Source: Syntrophomonas zehnderi OL-4 (GTDB lineage: Bacteria; Bacillota; Syntrophomonadia; Syntrophomonadales; Syntrophomonadaceae). Taken from it: a stretch of 64,000 bases of DNA. How positions within the stretch are numbered: position 1 is the stretch's first letter; each line of letters opens with the position of its first letter. The DNA lies in NCBI RefSeq assembly GCF_000983115.1, contig NZ_CGIH01000009.1, positions 22,039 through 86,038 on the forward strand, read 5' to 3'. A program made the position numbers and the translations under genes. Positions 9,000 to 17,785 of this stretch are shown here, in pieces. A model generated the notes under the pieces. That model searched no databases, had not been told where the DNA came from, and saw only the letters and a program-made list of their open reading frames with translations.

Positions 9000-9725
9000 T
9001 TAAAAACTATTTAACTTGGTAATGATGTTTGAATACATCGGAACAATAAGCAATAAAACAAAAACCAGAGCCATCGCTCCGGAAATAAAAGTCATGACCG
9101 TGGGACGAGATTTAATGTTCCTTTTTACTTCATTAAGTCGGCTTTCATAGGTTCGGAAAGAAAACGTCGCCAGAATATCATCGATATCCGCACCCGAATC
9201 AATACCATATTGGAGAACGGAAACAAAATTATTAATCGGCAAATAATTGCACCGCTTGGCGAAGTTATTTAAAGCTACAGACATAGGATAGGTAGCCATC
9301 TCGGTCGCCAGGCGGTAGAGCTGTTTTTGCAAATCTGCCGCTTTTGAAAATACCTGCACCAGAGTAACCATATTGGGAAATTCTCTGCTGAGTTCGGCAA
9401 TGCGCTTTTTTTCTTTCCTTTCTAAATACTTTTCGGGAATCAGAAAACACAAGAATGCCAGCAGAATCCCTAAAAAAGACCAGAGTACACCATAAGAGAT
9501 CCAAAGGAGAACTGCTAAAAACATCCCAAAACAAAACCCGCCCAACCTTATTCCAGCCACCAATTCAGGTGATATATTAAGGCTCAGGTTTTGAATATGA
9601 TTTGAATAACGATCTTTCCAATCATCCGGTGCCCTGGCACCAATAGACAACATGATATTGCCCGGATAGACCCAGGCGAAAAAGGCCCCGGCAATCAAAA
9701 CCGAAGGTAGAAGGGCTTCAATCAT
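9000..9725 (-). CDS. tadC: TadC-like inner membrane platform protein (T2SSF domain)
   Basis: 241 residues. Membrane segments lie near 1-25, 65-95 and at the C-terminus (TFISGAMALVFVLLLIVPMY). Between them is a GspF/T2SSF helical domain (about 105-205) with the typical NNFAKRCNYLPINNFVSVLQYGIDSGADI stretch. It pairs with the TadB-like protein encoded upstream (4-bp overlap) to form the membrane platform on which the TadA ATPase drives pilus assembly. Confidence 0.85.
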   Translation of the reverse strand: MIEALLPSVLIAGAFFAWVYPGNIMLSIGARAPDDWKDRYSNHIQNLSLNISPELVAGIRLGGFCFGMFLAVLLWISYGVLWSFLGILLAFLCFLIPEKYLERKEKKRIAELSREFPNMVTLVQVFSKAADLQKQLYRLATEMATYPMSVALNNFAKRCNYLPINNFVSVLQYGIDSGADIDDILATFSFRTYESRLNEVKRNIKSRPTVMTFISGAMALVFVLLLIVPMYSNIITKLNSF

Positions 9726-10504
9726 AACTGATCAATCACCTCCTGGTTCGTTGAAAAATACCAAGCACAATACTCAACCAATAGCAGGACATTGATAATA
9801 ATTTTGCCTCCCATTCCATTTATTAAAACCTGCCTTATGTCAGGAATCAGCATAAGAGCTGCAGTTAAAACAGGTAACACTATAAAAAAAATTCTAATTG
9901 TCATACCCTGACCCCAGACCTCATTTTTCAGCTCATCACGCAAAGAAATGCGGTGTGAAATCTTCCGGGATACGTCTTTAATCACCTGAGCCGTATCAGT
10001 CCCGTAGCGTTCTGATAAAATAACAGCATTCACGAAAATGCTTATATCTCGATCGTCTATTCTCTCAGCCATATCCTGCAAAGCTAATAAAGGGGCCTTA
10101 TTAGCGTTGTATTGGGTGACCGTCAGCCTTAATTCATCAGCCAGCGGAGGCTGGATACAATCAGCCGCTTCCTTTAAAGCCGTCATTATATCACCGGTGT
10201 TATCATAAAAACTCGCAATTAACTGCAGTGCAACTTCGGCTTGGTTCTCAATAATTCGATTGCGAGCTTTCTTAGCAAGCTCGCGCCTTCTTTTTAGACA
10301 CAATCCCATAAGCACAACCGCCAAAACTCCGGCAACAGGATTTTTAAACACCAAGAGTAAAAGAAAGAATAATCCGGCAGCAATTAGACCATAAAGAGTT
10401 TGTTTTTTTAACAGTTGGGAATTGAAATCATTTTGCCATCGATACAGAAGCCAGGATAAAATCCCAATACTGGTGGCTGCGCCCGCTATAACAAACTCAG
10501 CCAT
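9722..10504 (-). CDS. tadB: TadB-like inner membrane platform protein (T2SSF domain)
   Basis: 260 residues with two N-terminal helices (about 1-20 and 38-65), a cytoplasmic T2SSF domain (about 90-215) containing SERYGTDTAQVIKDVSRKI, and C-terminal helices. The distribution is that of TadB, partner of TadC. It overlaps the ATPase gene by 8 bp and tadC by 4 bp, so the three are translationally coupled. Confidence 0.87.
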   Translation of the reverse strand: MAEFVIAGAATSIGILSWLLYRWQNDFNSQLLKKQTLYGLIAAGLFFLLLLVFKNPVAGVLAVVLMGLCLKRRRELAKKARNRIIENQAEVALQLIASFYDNTGDIMTALKEAADCIQPPLADELRLTVTQYNANKAPLLALQDMAERIDDRDISIFVNAVILSERYGTDTAQVIKDVSRKISHRISLRDELKNEVWGQGMTIRIFFIVLPVLTAALMLIPDIRQVLINGMGGKIIINVLLLVEYCAWYFSTNQEVIDQL

Positions 10505-11732
10505 GATATCTCCCCCTTAACGAAGGAATATTAGGGATATCTTCTAAGATGTTATCTTCAATCCTGGCAATCAAATCAGGAGAAAGGCTCCCGACCTGCT
10601 GGTGGATGCCCTCTTTTTTCCGGAACATAAAGATATCCTGAAAAACCGGTTCCCCATTTTGGCTCTCCACCTGGCAAACATTAATAATATTATGGGATCC
10701 ATCCGGGTAACGCTTGATAAAAACTAGCAGATCAATTGTTTCTGCAATCATGGATCGTAATTCTTCAGGGGCAACCACCTTGGCGTGAGCCATAGCCCGC
10801 ACCATCCGGTTAATTGCCGCTTGCTTGTAATGATAGTTCGTATGAACGCTGGAAATTGCTCCTTCATGCCCGGTACCGGCAGCGTTCAAAAACTCCAGTG
10901 ATTCAGCCCCTAACATCTCACCCAAAATGATACGATCAGGCCTCATGTGTAAAACAGCCAGCATTAGATCATAAATACTGGCCTTAGCGGAATGCTCAAG
11001 GGAAATACAATGCGGATGGGTTAAGCCAAGCTCCCGGGTTTCTTCCAGCGTGATGATACGTTCAGTATGCGGAATAAAATCTCCCAGCCAGCGAATGAAA
11101 CTGGTTTTACCGGTACGGGTTCCCCCACATACGATGATGTTTAATTTCCCAATCACAGCCGTTTTAAAAAATGGAACCATTTCTTCACTTAAAAAATTAC
11201 TGGCCAGCAATTCTTCTGTGGGAAAAACATGTTTTGGAAAACGACGAATCGTAATCGTAGGGTGAACCGATGACGGCGGAAAAGTTATGGTTACCCGGCT
11301 GCCATCCGGCAATCTGGCAGTTACCAGCGGTGTGGAGTAATTAATCTTACGGCCGCACCGCTGAGTAATACGATAGCTAAGATTAACCAAATCTTGATCG
11401 CTATCGTAAGCAAGGTCAGTTTTAATAATCTGTCCATTACGGTCGATGCGAATATCATCGGGTTTATTAATCATAATCTCCGATATAGTAGGGTCTTTTA
11501 AAAGGATATCAATTTCCCCCAGGCCAATAAGCTGTGCAATTACATAATCCTGCGTTTCCCGATCACAGCCTTTTTCCAGCTCTCCCCGTATTAAACAAGC
11601 GGCTTCTTCATAAGCTGCCGCGTCTGGTGAGTTATTGAGTTTCAAAAACACATTGCCATGCTTGCGGATCATATCTTGCCGGATCGCTTCAACGAATTCT
11701 TTTCTGCGATAATCAAACGAAGAAGAAGTCAT
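10497..11732 (-). CDS. tadA: TadA/CpaF-type secretion ATPase
   Basis: 411 residues. The motor of the Flp pilus: a hexameric GspE/VirB11-superfamily ATPase. Visible are the N-terminal domain, the Walker A loop VCGGTRTGKTSFIRW near 210-222, an Asp box TLEETRELGL, Walker B region RPDRIILGEMLG near 268, and a His box region TGHEGAISSVHTN. It overlaps by one base the upstream RcpC gene and by 8 bases tadB. In an ICE it could also serve other secretion roles, but the flanking pilin and TadBC genes make pilus assembly the natural reading. Confidence 0.92.
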   Translation of the reverse strand: MTSSSFDYRRKEFVEAIRQDMIRKHGNVFLKLNNSPDAAAYEEAACLIRGELEKGCDRETQDYVIAQLIGLGEIDILLKDPTISEIMINKPDDIRIDRNGQIIKTDLAYDSDQDLVNLSYRITQRCGRKINYSTPLVTARLPDGSRVTITFPPSSVHPTITIRRFPKHVFPTEELLASNFLSEEMVPFFKTAVIGKLNIIVCGGTRTGKTSFIRWLGDFIPHTERIITLEETRELGLTHPHCISLEHSAKASIYDLMLAVLHMRPDRIILGEMLGAESLEFLNAAGTGHEGAISSVHTNYHYKQAAINRMVRAMAHAKVVAPEELRSMIAETIDLLVFIKRYPDGSHNIINVCQVESQNGEPVFQDIFMFRKKEGIHQQVGSLSPDLIARIEDNILEDIPNIPSLRGRYHG

Positions 11733-12418
11733 TACTCCACACCCCCCAGATCTGGATGTCGGGGCAAAAGATATACCATTTGACTGGTTTTTAGGGCCAA
11801 TAGAACCCTTTTGCCCCCCTCGGTATCGGTTACAAAAGAAATCTCCGTCTGGTTAGGGCTAGTAGACTGAGCTTCCTGTATATTCTTCAAGTTTCTAACC
11901 ACCGATCCCGCAGATGGTTTAGTAACACGCCCTACCGCTTCTTCTCGCACTGCAGACTCGGCCGGATATACGCCAACAACGGTAACCAAATCCCCTACGC
12001 GTAACTGAGAAGACCAGGTAGCCTGTTGGGTTGTCAGGGTAATTATTGTCTGACCGGTTTTAATACTCCCTAAAGCAAGCTCCCCTGCTACATTTTCCCC
12101 GCTTATTTGGCGGTCAATAATCTGCTGCCCTGCAAAAATAGAGCCTGCAGCTACTCCCCCGGCCACATCTTCAATCCGCTGGTATGTTCCTTTTTGACAA
12201 TCCTTTTTGGCTACTTTTACTAACTCTAATTGCTCGGCCTGTATAAGAGATGCTTCCTCGATATCCGCCTTGGCGACAACTACTGAAACAGGGTGAAATA
12301 GTATTGAAACTGATAAATATACTGCCAGGCCAGCCAGGCAGGTAAGCAAAATTGCTATCCATTTCCCCTTTTTGCTGGGGTTAAACGATTTGTACTGCAT
12401 TCTATTAAATACCGTCAC
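11732..12418 (-). CDS. RcpC/CpaB-like pilus assembly protein (SAF domain)
   Basis: 228 residues with one N-terminal membrane helix (WIAILLTCLAGLAVYLSVSI). An SAF/RcpC domain follows (about 45-110) with VAKADIEEASLI and the GSIFAGQQIIDRQI pattern, then a second beta domain with LRVGDLVTVVGVYP. In Tad systems this is the periplasmic or wall-side CpaB. It sits between the prepilin peptidase and TadA genes with an 8-bp gap and 1-bp overlap. Confidence 0.82.
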   Translation of the reverse strand: MTVFNRMQYKSFNPSKKGKWIAILLTCLAGLAVYLSVSILFHPVSVVVAKADIEEASLIQAEQLELVKVAKKDCQKGTYQRIEDVAGGVAAGSIFAGQQIIDRQISGENVAGELALGSIKTGQTIITLTTQQATWSSQLRVGDLVTVVGVYPAESAVREEAVGRVTKPSAGSVVRNLKNIQEAQSTSPNQTEISFVTDTEGGKRVLLALKTSQMVYLLPRHPDLGGVE

Positions 12419-12425
12419 TCTCCTT

Positions 12426-12959
12426 TCAAAAAAAGAACCTCATTCCCCATACTGCCCAGCTTCCGGCTATTAGAAACGGGGCAAAAGGTATCGGTTTGTA
12501 TTTTGTATCAACAGATAAATCAATCTTTTTCATCCGATACCCGAAGCGTAAAAGGATTTTACGCACATATGGGTAAAGTCGATCACGAAATAACTTTACG
12601 AGCATCCCTTGTCGCCAATAACAGAACAGTTCATAAACAACGCCTGCAAAAACCGCCAGGACAATAATTAAAATAGTGTCTTGATAACCAAACCAGATCC
12701 CGATTCCTGCGGCCAGCTTGATATCACCTCCCCCCAAAGATCCGTTCGTAATCCATGCAACGATAAAGAAGCTTAAAAAGCCTAAAGCACAGCCTAGAAA
12801 TGCGTAAATATAAGTGCCGTTTATCATCGCATAAATAAGCCCTGCCAAAAAAATCAGCAGGGTAACCACATCATAGATCACTCCCCTTTTTATGTCTGTG
12901 TAGGCTGTATGCAGCCCCGGCAAAAGACATCCCAGGAAAATAGCTATTTCAGATGACAC
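12426..12959 (-). CDS. A24 prepilin peptidase (TadV/CpaA type)
   Basis: 177 residues, polytopic membrane protein. The two catalytic aspartates are in YTDIKRGVIYD (near 21-27) and LGGGDIKLAAGIGIW (near 77), the classical prepilin peptidase pattern without the N-methylase domain, as in TadV/CpaA. It should cleave the two Flp pilins and TadE proteins encoded downstream. First gene of the Tad operon; GGAGG precedes ATG 12959. Confidence 0.88.
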   Translation of the reverse strand: MSSEIAIFLGCLLPGLHTAYTDIKRGVIYDVVTLLIFLAGLIYAMINGTYIYAFLGCALGFLSFFIVAWITNGSLGGGDIKLAAGIGIWFGYQDTILIIVLAVFAGVVYELFCYWRQGMLVKLFRDRLYPYVRKILLRFGYRMKKIDLSVDTKYKPIPFAPFLIAGSWAVWGMRFFF

Positions 12960-13153
12960 GATTACTTAGCCTCCTACAGCAGGGTACCTGATTACTCGCT
13001 TGGAGCCGCTGTTTCGATGAATTAAGTGCAACTCCCCGGGCGGGTTCTTCTAAACCAGCCAGTTATTCGTATTCAGCCTGTATTTCTGAATTATTCCCCT
13101 CTGCCTTCTCGTTGGCGTTTTACCATTCGCCACATCCTCACCCCCATATTAAA
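12960..13153. other. upstream region of the Tad operon, no gene
   Basis: This gap should hold the Tad promoter. I could not pick out a convincing -35/-10 pair. A 14-codon reading frame on the minus strand at about 13083-13127 is too short to support. Confidence 0.3.
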
Positions 13154-13188
13154 AATAGGCATAAAAAAACACCCCCAGGGGTGTTTTT
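13154..13188 (-). terminator. terminator, copy 2 of the three-copy repeat
   Basis: AACACCCC / GGGGTGTT hairpin, T-run and ATGCC on the minus strand, following the ATPase/TOPRIM gene. About 40 bp including the A-rich flank match the copy at 6661. Confidence 0.78.
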
Positions 13189-13237
13189 TCTATTGACCCT
13201 TAAGCTAATAAAACGGATTTTTAGTATAAATAGCAAA

Positions 13238-14914
13238 CTATTTGATTTCAAAAGTTGCGGTTCTCTTGGCTATGCAATTGTATGCTTGCAAAAAATCACG
13301 CTTAAAAGCATCTGTAACCTCTTTATTATCTTGCATCCAGAAATCCATCAACTTTGTTGGTTCAAAGTATTGTCTATGATTGTTAAACCAAGCTTTGTAT
13401 TTATCGCGGTCTTTTTTGCCTTTGTAATCATCAGATAAGGGCCCACGTTCTTTAAAATAATCCCAAGTAAACCCGAGACTGCTAGCAGTACCGCTCCAAA
13501 AAGCATGATCGGAATCCAAGTTTAATAAGTATTCATAGATAACTTGTTCGGGAGGTTTTCCGCCCGGAAGTCTAAGAATATTACCTAAATTTTGGCGTGT
13601 TGCATCTGGAATTTTATTTAATTGTTCCTCAGATACATCCCCATCAAAAACAATAAGCGTGTTCCCGAAATAATAAATATCCGCATTATACATACTAATA
13701 AGTGAATCGCATCCAATAAAGGATTCAAGCAAGTCTACGTAGCATAAGTAATCCGGTATCAAATACTTTAAAAACCATCTTGCCTCAGCATCTTCCGAAT
13801 AGACCTTTATTTTATTTGTGTTTTGTACGACAGAACTCACTAATAAATCACTCTCAATTTCAGTGAAAGCGATATTGCGCTTAATCTCTAGCCTTCTATT
13901 TGCATTTGTCAGATAGTATAGTTCAATATCGTTATTCACGTTTTCGTCGTGACTATTATATGCAATTCGGCCACAAATATCCCTTAAAAGGCTTATACTG
14001 TGTGTCGTCAGGATAATTTGCAGTTTATTAGAACGCGCTTCTTTGATGAATAATTTAATCAGTCTATTTTGTGCTGCCGGATGAAGCGTAGAATCAATTT
14101 CATCAATCAACAAGATACCACCATCCCACGCCATACCTCGTTCTTCTTTAAGCTTACGAAAAGATAATAAAGCCAAGAGAATTTGACCTAAATTATCTTG
14201 GCCTGATGAATTTGTCAAATAATCATAATGATCGGTGCTAATTCCTATACCGCTTTTTTTATCTGTTTCTCCAATACTGTAGTTAGTTATGTCCTGAACG
14301 TCTGATTGCATTGACAATATCATTTTGTAATTGGTTATAAACCACTGCTTGTGTTCTTCATTTTTAAAAGTAATAGCGTTTGCAGTTATCAATTCATCAT
14401 TGGATTCCCCAAGAGGGAATAAACGTGATAAGCCAAGATAAATCACTGGAAAGTTAAATTTGGCTTCAGTACGCTTGTTCTCTTCCTTTTTAAAGGGAAT
14501 AATGCGAAATCGTTCTCTTTTTATATCCGAAATATCATTGCCATTAGAACTAGATACATCTCCACTTGATGCACGACTTTTTCTGTCCTTATCCTTTTGT
14601 TGCCAAGCAGTTCTAAAACTTCTGTAATCAGTCTCGTTGCCATCGTCATCACATAATGTAATCAAGAAACGATTGGCCCCTACGACATCAAAAGTTTTAC
14701 TGCCCTTAAACAACTCGCTAAAGTCTGAACGAAAAGCTTTAGAAAAATATGTTACGCCATCTTTCTTTTTTAGTTCTCCAGAATTAGCGATCATTCCAAG
14801 AATCGTAGATTTCCCTGTGGAATTTCGCCCACTTAATATTGTTAAGTACTTACCCAACAATATCTTCTGATTTTTAAATAATCTAAAATCGTTAATCTGG
14901 ATACTCTTGTACAT
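13238..14914 (-). CDS. OLD-like ATPase with C-terminal TOPRIM-type nuclease
   Basis: 558 residues. N-terminal ABC-type ATPase: Walker A LSGRNSTGKSTILG (about 28-40), signature region TNSSGQDNLGQILLALLSF, Walker B GGILLIDEIDSTLH, switch His in ILTTHS. After about residue 350, KIKVYSEDAEARWFLKYL (acidic Glu) and TLIVFDGDVS (DxD) match the TOPRIM core of OLD-family nucleases. The domain order recalls OLD and fused PARIS-type proteins. It lies 15 bp downstream of a Dam methylase gene on the same strand, so the pair may be an operon in which the methylase marks self DNA and the ATPase-nuclease attacks or senses foreign DNA. That functional link is inference. Confidence 0.8.
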   Translation of the reverse strand: MYKSIQINDFRLFKNQKILLGKYLTILSGRNSTGKSTILGMIANSGELKKKDGVTYFSKAFRSDFSELFKGSKTFDVVGANRFLITLCDDDGNETDYRSFRTAWQQKDKDRKSRASSGDVSSSNGNDISDIKRERFRIIPFKKEENKRTEAKFNFPVIYLGLSRLFPLGESNDELITANAITFKNEEHKQWFITNYKMILSMQSDVQDITNYSIGETDKKSGIGISTDHYDYLTNSSGQDNLGQILLALLSFRKLKEERGMAWDGGILLIDEIDSTLHPAAQNRLIKLFIKEARSNKLQIILTTHSISLLRDICGRIAYNSHDENVNNDIELYYLTNANRRLEIKRNIAFTEIESDLLVSSVVQNTNKIKVYSEDAEARWFLKYLIPDYLCYVDLLESFIGCDSLISMYNADIYYFGNTLIVFDGDVSEEQLNKIPDATRQNLGNILRLPGGKPPEQVIYEYLLNLDSDHAFWSGTASSLGFTWDYFKERGPLSDDYKGKKDRDKYKAWFNNHRQYFEPTKLMDFWMQDNKEVTDAFKRDFLQAYNCIAKRTATFEIK

Positions 14915-14929
14915 TAATGAGTCCCACCT

Positions 14930-15808
14930 TCAGAAATTGCTTATTGCCAATCTAGGCAAATCGTTTCTAATTTCCAGCTCATTTGGCACTAATTTCGATG
15001 ACTTGAATATAATTAATTCTGTTCCCTTACCCTTATTCGCAGCACTATAATTTAACACATAATTTCTCATGACATAGTTGGAATATATACTTCTGATCCT
15101 TGTCTCGTCGTCATATGTCATAACCCAATCACAAGTTACATTCTGCTCAATGCTACGTGCAATATCTACATGATCATTCTCAACAAAAAAGTTCTTATAA
15201 AGCCTTTTTCCGTTCACAAAATATGGTGGATCAAAATAGATAAATGCATTCTCTTGAAATTTAGGCAGTATCTGGGTCAAGAAACTTCGCACTTCTTTAT
15301 TGTATATAAAAATACTTTTTTTCTTAGTAGCAATAGACTGTATGCGTTCAACTAGCATTGGTTTATTATATCTGGCGTCTATCTTATAAAAATCGGATTG
15401 ACTATACCCCCCAATTGGACCCGCATTTAATATACCGGAACGATTTGTCCTATTCAAAAAAAAGGTTGCAAACCCAAGTTCTAATGAATACTTCCGGTTT
15501 GAGGTAGAATATATTGCCTTCTGTTTATACCATTCCTCAATATTAACCGGCGTATCTTCGATTAAAGAGATTAAATCATCTGTTTGCTCTTTTAAAGCGC
15601 GCCAAAAGGAGTATATAGCCTTATCATAATCGTTAATGACTATGTTATCTACAACGCCATCCAGCAAGAGATTTATCGCAACCCCTGCACCGCCTGCAAA
15701 AGGCTCAATGTATGTTGTTGTTCTATTATCTTTTTTGGAAAGAATCAATTTAATTAGAGGGGTAATGCTACTTTTACCACCCGGATATCTTAACGGAGAT
15801 CGGTTCAA
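14930..15808 (-). CDS. Dam-family (D12 class) DNA adenine methyltransferase
   Basis: 292 residues. N-terminal RYPGGKS and motif I FAGGAGVAINLL (SAM binding), and catalytic motif IV FIYFDPPYF near residue 190, mark a D12-class N6-adenine methylase, full length. Close family members methylate GATC, but the target here cannot be read from the sequence. It is the first gene of a two-gene unit with the OLD-like ATPase downstream. An upstream ribosome site (GGAGGTGAC) supports ATG 15808. Confidence 0.92.
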   Translation of the reverse strand: MNRSPLRYPGGKSSITPLIKLILSKKDNRTTTYIEPFAGGAGVAINLLLDGVVDNIVINDYDKAIYSFWRALKEQTDDLISLIEDTPVNIEEWYKQKAIYSTSNRKYSLELGFATFFLNRTNRSGILNAGPIGGYSQSDFYKIDARYNKPMLVERIQSIATKKKSIFIYNKEVRSFLTQILPKFQENAFIYFDPPYFVNGKRLYKNFFVENDHVDIARSIEQNVTCDWVMTYDDETRIRSIYSNYVMRNYVLNYSAANKGKGTELIIFKSSKLVPNELEIRNDLPRLAISNF

Positions 15809-15833
15809 AAAGTCACCTCCATTACAGTTTTAA

Positions 15834-16160
15834 ATATACAAATGCTCATCTATTCTGTAACCTAATAAAGTAGATTTTGCTTGATTCTATCCATTTCAAG
15901 AATATTCTTCTCTAGAATCAAGGATAACAATTTTCCCCATATTTTGCAAAAGAAATCTAAAGCTCTACGATCCTTTTATTCATTTAACACTTGCCTTTAC
16001 TGGGTCAGCGGTTCTCAAGGCCAAAATGGCAGCAAGTACCGCAATTAACCACATCACTTCACTCCTTCTATTATTTATTGATTCCTAGCAACGTTTAAAC
16101 CTAAATGAATACAGAAAAGCCGGACGCTATATTACCCGGGCTTAACGGACTGGGAAAAAG
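15834..16160. other. intergenic region, one short open frame
   Basis: A 327-bp A/T-rich gap. Apart from the 24-codon frame listed separately I see no gene. It should contain the promoter of the methylase operon. Confidence 0.3.
15980..16054 (-). CDS. possible 24-residue hydrophobic peptide
   Basis: ATG 16054 has an AAGGAG ribosome site. The peptide starts MWLIAVLAAILALRT and is short, hydrophobic at the front and polar at the end, resembling small type I toxin-like or leader peptides. It may be chance; the good ribosome site is the only support beyond composition. Confidence 0.3.
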   Translation of the reverse strand: MWLIAVLAAILALRTADPVKASVK

Positions 16161-16188
16161 GGCATAAAACAACACCCCTGGGGGTGTT
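16161..16188 (-). terminator. terminator, copy 3 of the three-copy repeat
   Basis: AACACCCC / GGGGTGTT hairpin preceded on the plus strand by GGCATAAAA as in the other two copies; it follows the Cys-rich gene ending at 16234. Confidence 0.68.
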
Positions 16189-16233
16189 GGTAACATAGTT
16201 ATTCAGTTAAGCAAAAATTTAGCCAGGGATTCT

Positions 16234-16515
16234 TTAATTAGCCCTTATCGCAGAATTAAGTGCTTTTTTAGTGCAGGATTTACACATAGGAGCACCTAAT
16301 CTATCAACATGTCCACATTTAAGGGTTGTTTCTGCTTGTCCACGGGGTCTATTAGAAGATAGCCAGTAGTGGGCTGATTTAATGATTTGTTCTAACTCAT
16401 CATTAATATCCAGAAAAGTACTTACGGGGCAGTTTATACAGGGTTCCATATGCTCTTTAATTTCTATATATGAATACGGGCATTGAGCTTTACAAAACTT
16501 ATCAAAATTAAACAT
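16234..16515 (-). CDS. Cys-rich small protein, probable zinc binder
   Basis: 93 residues. Four cysteine pairs or triads are visible: FCKAQCP (8-13), EPCINCP (near 26), LKCGHVD, and PMCKSC (near 76). No membrane helix. The arrangement resembles that of the 118-residue protein two genes upstream, suggesting distant paralogues. GGAGGTGAAGTGG precedes ATG 16515. Function unknown; first of a run of small ICE genes. Confidence 0.6.
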   Translation of the reverse strand: MFNFDKFCKAQCPYSYIEIKEHMEPCINCPVSTFLDINDELEQIIKSAHYWLSSNRPRGQAETTLKCGHVDRLGAPMCKSCTKKALNSAIRAN

Positions 16516-16535
16516 TCCACTTCACCTCCTTTATA

Positions 16536-16802
16536 TTAAACTGTCCGCCAACCTCGCTTAATTAGCCTGCGCTCCCGCTGCCCATTTGCAAAGAAACCGG
16601 CAAAAGGCCACATAAGCAGGCCCCCAATACCAGCAGTTAAAAGGCCAACAACCATAGCAGCGGTTAACCAAAGCAGGGCACAAAGGATCATGCCATTAAA
16701 CAGGAACCACAAGGGGCCAAAACCCATAACTAACCAGTTGAAGCCTCTTTTGACCCTGGTACGCTTTCCGTTCCTGGGATTTTCGTAGGTGACAAAACAC
16801 AT
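16536..16802 (-). CDS. small membrane protein (DUF2628-like)
   Basis: 88 residues. A basic N-terminus (NPRNGKRTRVKRGFNW) is followed by two membrane helices (about 24-65) rich in Gly, Leu and Trp, then a basic tail (RERRLIKRGW). The layout resembles DUF2628-type proteins; function unknown. It is 20 bp upstream of the Cys-rich gene and transcribed with it. Confidence 0.6.
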   Translation of the reverse strand: MCFVTYENPRNGKRTRVKRGFNWLVMGFGPLWFLFNGMILCALLWLTAAMVVGLLTAGIGGLLMWPFAGFFANGQRERRLIKRGWRTV

Positions 16803-16864
16803 AACATTAACCGCCTTTCTAGTTTTACAATATCTCCTGAACCAGGCCGCGCGGGAGATCAGTA

Positions 16865-17221
16865 TTATTTGGGTGGTCGTCCCTCAGGATTAAATATTGG
16901 GCCGAGTCTTTTCATTTCAAAATGGCACTGTAATCCGTATGATATTATTACTCGAAAAGCTTCATCCAGTTCTATGTTATTTGCTTCCGATATTTCAGAC
17001 ATGATCATAAGAACAAACTGTTCGTCTTCTTCTTTCAAAGTACTCAAGTTTATGTATTGTGTAGTTGAATCGTTAACAAACTCGATAAATCCGTCTAGAT
17101 GACAGCTATGGCATATGCCTGTCTTCCCATCATGAAATGAGCTATAAATTCGTCTTTCGGGACACATTCCTAGGCAGTATTTTTCGTAGAAGTCATACAA
17201 ATCCATATTTTTCCTCCTCAA
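16865..17221 (-). CDS. Cys-rich small protein, paralogue-like
   Basis: 118 residues, or 113 if the internal Met at position 6 is used. YCLGMCPE and GICHSCHLDGF near the N-terminus mirror the FCKAQCP and PCINCP motifs of the protein at 16234-16515, so both may bind a metal through a Cys4 site. The C-terminal half is helical and acidic (STLKEEDEQF) and ends in FNPEGRPPK. No known family recognised. Confidence 0.55.
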   Translation of the reverse strand: MRRKNMDLYDFYEKYCLGMCPERRIYSSFHDGKTGICHSCHLDGFIEFVNDSTTQYINLSTLKEEDEQFVLMIMSEISEANNIELDEAFRVIISYGLQCHFEMKRLGPIFNPEGRPPK

Positions 17222-17264
17222 ATTTCATCCCGCCAGGCGGGATCAGTCTCCTTGATACAGAATA

Positions 17265-17765
17265 CTACTGTCCGCCTTGGGCCAAGTATGCCTGGTTATG
17301 ACTTACGTTTTTTATCCCACCGCCCTTGCCGGCTTTACCTGTTCCCCTTCCCCTATCCTTAAATTCAGAATCAATGTATAAATACCGGTCTCCCCCACCA
17401 TACATCCGGGATAGAGCCAGTACACATTTTTCATGCCATCTATCAATAGCATGTTTACTATTCATATCTATAATTCCTGCTACATCTTGGGGTTCTTTAG
17501 TATTAATTTCAGTATTTATACTTGGAGGTCTACCAGCACCTTCCCTTTTGCCACCCCAATTTGTTTTACCAGGGGCGATGTTTTGACTACGCCTAAAATT
17601 CCTGATATATTCACTATTAAGTTCGATTCCTAGTTTAACAGAAAGTTCTTCTGCCACTTCCCGATCGCTTAGTGAAAGACTTACATGACCTTTCTCATCC
17701 TCAGTTATGTACTCTTTAATAACAGATACAAAAACTAACCGATTAACTTTAGTGGGTCTAGCCAT
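17265..17765 (-). CDS. helix-turn-helix protein with GGKREGAGRP motif, copy A
   Basis: 166 residues. The first 80 match the next gene (17786-18052) almost codon for codon. The stretch SLSDREVAEELSVKLGIELN followed by SEYIRNFRRSQNI resembles the DNA-binding region at the end of sigma-54 (two helices, then an ...R-x-YR... recognition part), but no other sigma-54 domain is present. GGKREGAGRP follows, a basic Gly/Arg motif common in phage-type DNA-binding proteins. The unique C-terminal part (about 85-166) ends in a Gly-rich tail (GRGTGKAGKGGG). Probably a DNA-binding protein; regulator or accessory factor unknown. Confidence 0.6.
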   Translation of the reverse strand: MARPTKVNRLVFVSVIKEYITEDEKGHVSLSLSDREVAEELSVKLGIELNSEYIRNFRRSQNIAPGKTNWGGKREGAGRPPSINTEINTKEPQDVAGIIDMNSKHAIDRWHEKCVLALSRMYGGGDRYLYIDSEFKDRGRGTGKAGKGGGIKNVSHNQAYLAQGGQ

Positions 17766-17785
17766 TTTCTCCCCCCCTCTAAAAT

